From contig CAMZAE010000002.1 of assembly GCA_947304115.1 (NCBI GenBank), forward strand, positions 117,014 to 181,013: 64,000 nt of DNA. The letters are read 5' to 3'. A program made the position numbers and the translations under genes. The stretch is from an uncultured Prevotellaceae bacterium (GTDB lineage: Bacteria > Bacteroidota > Bacteroidia > Bacteroidales > Bacteroidaceae). Below, piece after piece: positions 61,701 through 64,000 of the stretch; position 1 is the stretch's first letter, and each line of letters starts with the position of its first letter. The notes under the pieces are model-generated. The model searched no databases, was not told the DNA's origin, and saw only the letters and a list, made by a program, of their open reading frames with translations.

Positions 61701-63421
61701 TCGCCAAGGCTCTTAATAGGTTTGGCAGTTTTGGCAGCAGCAATTTTACTATTGTAGAAAGTGTAACAGCCTATTCGGTCAATATCATTAGGCATTATGA
61801 CACGCTGGAATGGTATTGATGCGAAAGCACCAGCCAAACAAGTGCTATAACAATAGTAGTTCACGGTTGACCAGCCCAAAGAATTGGTCGTACTTTTTTT
61901 AATGATTTTATCCTCGTCGCCTATGTAAAAATACCAAGTCTCGGTCACTTCCCCCATGTTATCAGGATTTGTTGTTTGAGCATAATAAGTATCACCAGGA
62001 ACCAGCGTCACTTCACTGAGGTCCAATTGTTCTAAATTCGCAATCCTTCCAGTTCCTGACCTGAGATAAGAGATGTCCGAGGCATCTATCGGACCAATAA
62101 CCTTAAGGTATCTGATGTCGTCATCATCCAGCATGGTCATTTCCAGCCGTAGGTCGCCAGGAATCGTATTATTGACGATGGTCACCCCTTCTGTCACCCA
62201 TGCCGTGCCTCGCTCTGCCAGAGTCATCTCCTTCCATCCCTCAGCATCTGCATATATATCCTTGGTACCTGCAGGGATGTACATGACGCTACACTTTAAT
62301 GATGGATAAGAAGTGCTGATGACCTCCGAGTCCGTGATGAACGATTCTGCCCATAAAAAGTCAGACATCCCCCATGTGCCACGTCCAAAATGTTTTACCG
62401 TAGCCGGGATCGTGACGCTTGTTGTAAATTTGAATTTTGACAATGCATAGTCGCCGATATTCTCCACGCCATCTGGGATGATTAGTTCTTCTATTTTTTC
62501 TCCATTTACATACAAGTCGCCTCCTCGGGCCGGGCTTGCTGATTCATTTGGAAAATCCAGGCTGCACCATGCTGCTAAGTCTGTCACGTTTACGCTACAC
62601 TGCAGGCCCAACGTCCATGCTCCGCTAAACGCATACTCTCCTATCGTGAGTTCTGTATTGGGGGTTAGGTTAACGGAACAGAGATTCAGACACGACCCAA
62701 AAGCATAATCTCCGACATGAGTTACAGAAGCAGGTATGGTGATGGAAGTCAGGCCGCTGCAACCAGAGAAGGCTCCGCCAGCAATTCCTATGGTGCCTTC
62801 TTCAAGATCTATCTTCGTCCCTTCTGGCATAGTTCCTTTGTATTTATATGCCACCTTTCCAGCATAGACTACGCCATCTGGCTGATTCTTGTACCATGCA
62901 GTGTTACCAAATGCACTCTCTCCGATGCTGATCACGCTGTTGGGGATAGTTATGGATGATAGCCGGCTGCAATCATCGAAGGCTCCCTGACCGATGCTGG
63001 TCACGCTGTTGGGGATAGTGAAGGATGTTAGGTTGTAGCATTTTCTGAAGGCATAGTTGCCTATGCTTGTCACGCTGTTTGGGATGGTGACGGATGTCAG
63101 GCGGATGCATCCATCTAAGGCATAGTTTCCGATGCTTGTCACACCTTCTGGGATGGTGATTGATGTCAAGCTTTGGCAATTACGGAAAGCCTGGATGCCG
63201 ATGCTGGTCACTGCATAAGTCTTGCTATTATAAGTAACCTTCTTAGGAATAACCACAACACCAGAATAAGCATCTTTGTTTTCGTTAGCCAAAGAAGAAT
63301 AATAGGTCACTTCTGCTTCGTCTTCTTTAAAGTTGTAATAGATGCCGTCTCTCTCAGCATCATAGGCATTAGCCATCAATGGCAGCAATGCCACGAAGAT
63401 AAGAATAGAAAACTTTTTCAT
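58787..63421 (-). CDS. Giant BspA-like LRR_5 surface protein with C-terminal sorting domain
   Basis: Signal peptide MKKFSILIFVALLPLMANA; many SLTSITIPNSVTSIGNYAF repeats; C-term DWYSFDGKKLSNPQKGANIIRYSDGTTRKVMLR. Start at 63421 rather than 63574. Confidence 0.92.
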   Translation of the reverse strand: MKKFSILIFVALLPLMANAYDAERDGIYYNFKEDEAEVTYYSSLANENKDAYSGVVVIPKKVTYNSKTYAVTSIGIQAFRNCQSLTSITIPEGVTSIGNYALDGCIRLTSVTIPNSVTSIGNYAFRKCYNLTSFTIPNSVTSIGQGAFDDCSRLSSITIPNSVISIGESAFGNTAWYKNQPDGVVYAGKVAYKYKGTMPEGTKIDLEEGTIGIAGGAFSGCSGLTSITIPASVTHVGDYAFGSCLNLCSVNLTPNTELTIGEYAFSGAWTLGLQCSVNVTDLAAWCSLDFPNESASPARGGDLYVNGEKIEELIIPDGVENIGDYALSKFKFTTSVTIPATVKHFGRGTWGMSDFLWAESFITDSEVISTSYPSLKCSVMYIPAGTKDIYADAEGWKEMTLAERGTAWVTEGVTIVNNTIPGDLRLEMTMLDDDDIRYLKVIGPIDASDISYLRSGTGRIANLEQLDLSEVTLVPGDTYYAQTTNPDNMGEVTETWYFYIGDEDKIIKKSTTNSLGWSTVNYYCYSTCLAGAFASIPFQRVIMPNDIDRIGCYTFYNSKIAAAKTAKPIKSLGEYAFNRCRSLVDMNISEAEEIGARAFAGCPALNHVGNLGKAKVIGQGAFSGCSMLDFGDEGMNLASADSIYYGTFGNNTLLRKVTFSKSLKYIGGNSISSMSGSFSGCTNLNHITLPEGCDFVGESAFYGCTALDDVTLPTTLLNVPSSAFSNTPVYSKDLQDGIYYLQHVALGMNPDILSSLSTLSFREGTTTIANGFQSSGINVASITFPATLRRIGDNAFSSHYIANPPEIATMQFPNSLEEIGDYAFHKLKGITTLTIPESVTYIGQSAFADSDLQRVTYNSPMIPVIKFGTTHNSNIFSGCKSLEKLTIGRKVTVIPQSAFSGCGLVIVNSEERTDDTPLNIEDGAFSGCTYLQRLSLPENVDSIGSSALSYTALKSFTITENMRINAYAFYGCGSLTSVTINTKEVRPWFGSGYGNATTGSTSNGFKVVLCEGVERIAEGAFENNKALNEITLNSGLQEIGNSAFSGCSGLTSITIPSSVTSIGRNAFFDCSGLTTVIVPDIAAWCGITFYDGTSNPLYYVHHLFSNETTEITDLVIPDGVTSIGDDAFYNCSSLTSVSIPNSVTSIGNGAFLGCSGLTSIIIPDGVTSIGNGAFCRCSGLTTISIPANVSSIGDSAFENCNLTSVNIERATPVSITKYTFTSAGKATLYVPAGSLSAYKRASYWYNFKTIVENTCDYKSKGVYYKINKYKETAEVTSYPEDDPYSGNQTIQSSVTYNDKNYNVTSIGDYAFYVCEDLYSVTIPESVTSIGEAAFEYCINLSSITIPESVTSIGEETFLGCEALTSITIPGSLTTISRSAFLNCRHLTSVTINDGVKNIGENAFRNCISMTTLTIPCSVTSIGEYAFYRFQDLEDLKDVYCYAEQLPSAPETAFNKASIASTTLHVPAASLELYKTSSPWSKFGTIVALTDEDGIKEIKNESLTPALSKGEGDWYSFDGKKLSNPQKGANIIRYSDGTTRKVMLR
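58888..58924. repeat. 37-bp palindromic repeat, family A copy 2, inside CDS
   Basis: Identical to 39378-39414. Confidence 0.93.
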
Positions 63422-63466
63422 AATGATTATTGTTAAATGGTTGTTAAAGTTGCTTTGAAAAGGGTA

Positions 63467-63502
63467 CAAAAAGAAAACGTGGACTTCACCGTCTACGTTT
63501 TC
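63467..63502 (-). terminator. Intrinsic terminator in BspA-like gene leader
   Basis: Minus strand GAAAACGTAGAC-GGTGAA-GTCCACGTTTTC-TTTTTG. Confidence 0.82.
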
Positions 63503-63690
63503 CTGGTATCGCCAAACACCAAACTGCTTTGAACGAGTAAAAGCCCACGCCTTACGACGTGAGCATCCGGGCATTTTACTCTTGCAGTTTTCTTCAATTG
63601 GCGATTTAGGAAAACAAGAATCTCAGCGGACGCTTCTTTATGTATGTCTAAATCTTTTTGGTTATGCCATAAGTCGTTTATTATTGATTT
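63467..63690 (-). ncRNA. Candidate structured leader RNA / attenuator (or terminated sRNA)
   Basis: Nested complementary segments (+ coords) 63497-63504/63608-63615, 63508-63515/63598-63605, 63521-63527/63584-63590, 63535-63542/63574-63581, 63546-63549/63558-63561, between a promoter and an intrinsic terminator. Confidence 0.68.
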
Positions 63691-63696
63691 GCTTTG

Positions 63697-63727
63697 CAAA
63701 GATAACAATTAATTCTGGAAGGACAAA
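63697..63727 (-). promoter_or_regulatory. Bacteroidetes promoter TTTG-N19-TATCTTTG (minus)
   Basis: CAAAGATA 63697-63704 and CAAA 63724-63727 on + strand, exact 19-bp spacing. Confidence 0.72.
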
Positions 63728-63910
63728 GAATATCAATAAAAAGTTTAGAGTGCAGGGAAAGACGAAACGAACCGAATTGCCAACCGATTTGACGCGACCT
63801 TATAAAAGGACAAAAGTAGATGCTTTATGATTTGATTTTACGCGCGCGTATTATATATAATGTATATATGTATGAAAGGTTTTGGTTGATGAAAAAACTT
63901 GTATGAATGT

Positions 63911-63941
63911 TTTGTCAAATAGCATTAAAGTCATACCTTTG
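63911..63941 (+). promoter_or_regulatory. Bacteroidetes promoter TTTG-N19-TACCTTTG at window end
   Basis: TTTG 63911-63914, TACCTTTG 63934-63941; followed by a hairpin CCGTtCCttcGGgACGG. Confidence 0.65.
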
Positions 63942-64000
63942 CAGTCGCAAATGAGGCTTGTCCGTTCCTTCGGGACGGGTGAGGCTCTAATGCGCTCCTC

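Noticed and set aside
63422-63574. In-frame N-terminal extension of the BspA-like ORF (MPGCSRRKAWAFTRSKQFGVWRYQENVDGEVHVF...)
   Set aside because: It spans the terminator and structured leader; the ATG at 63421 begins a canonical signal peptide, so the extension is probably fortuitous.
63841-63872. acgcgcgcgt palindrome and AT-rich tatata tract as a possible replication or integration site
   Set aside because: Too short and isolated; no DnaA boxes, integrase or att-like repeats nearby.

Overview
Chromosomal window from a Bacteroidetes genome (Prevotella/Bacteroides-like). The phylum call rests on recurrent TTTG-N19-TAnnTTTG promoters, BspA-like LRR proteins, a succinylornithine-type carbamoyltransferase and an FKP/RhaM-type sugar locus. 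Core content: the 3' end of an RND efflux pump plus its TolC-like protein, hemolysin-III, an acyl-ligase/ACP/acyltransferase fusion, an SNF2 helicase, a type II restriction-modification pair, carB, a Wza/Wzc pair, a fasciclin lipoprotein, rodA-mrdA-mreDCB with a stand-alone PurH N-terminal domain, a C10-like peptidase, arginine/proline biosynthesis genes (argF', proABC, argD, argC, argG, GNAT, argR), a PreA-like protein, a nucleotidyltransferase-GHMP kinase fusion with a fucose-type permease and mutarotase, MscS, and two large BspA-like proteins. No tRNA, rRNA, CRISPR array or transposase gene was recognised. The most interesting signals are: (1) a structured 5' leader with a promoter, nested stems and a terminator whose 5' arm competes with the closing stem, upstream of the 1.5k-aa BspA-like gene; (2) a membrane AraC regulator with a beta-propeller sensor, next to a secreted BspA/propeller protein, inserted in the arginine gene cluster and overlapping argC by TAATG; (3) two 21-bp-period palindromic arrays upstream of secreted-enzyme genes; (4) G/C-rich palindromic repeats inserted in frame into many enzyme ORFs; (5) an undescribed-looking sugar activation fusion enzyme locus; (6) a 7x20-bp purine-rich array before the mutarotase gene. 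All calls come from reading the sequence and supplied ORFs; no database search was run.
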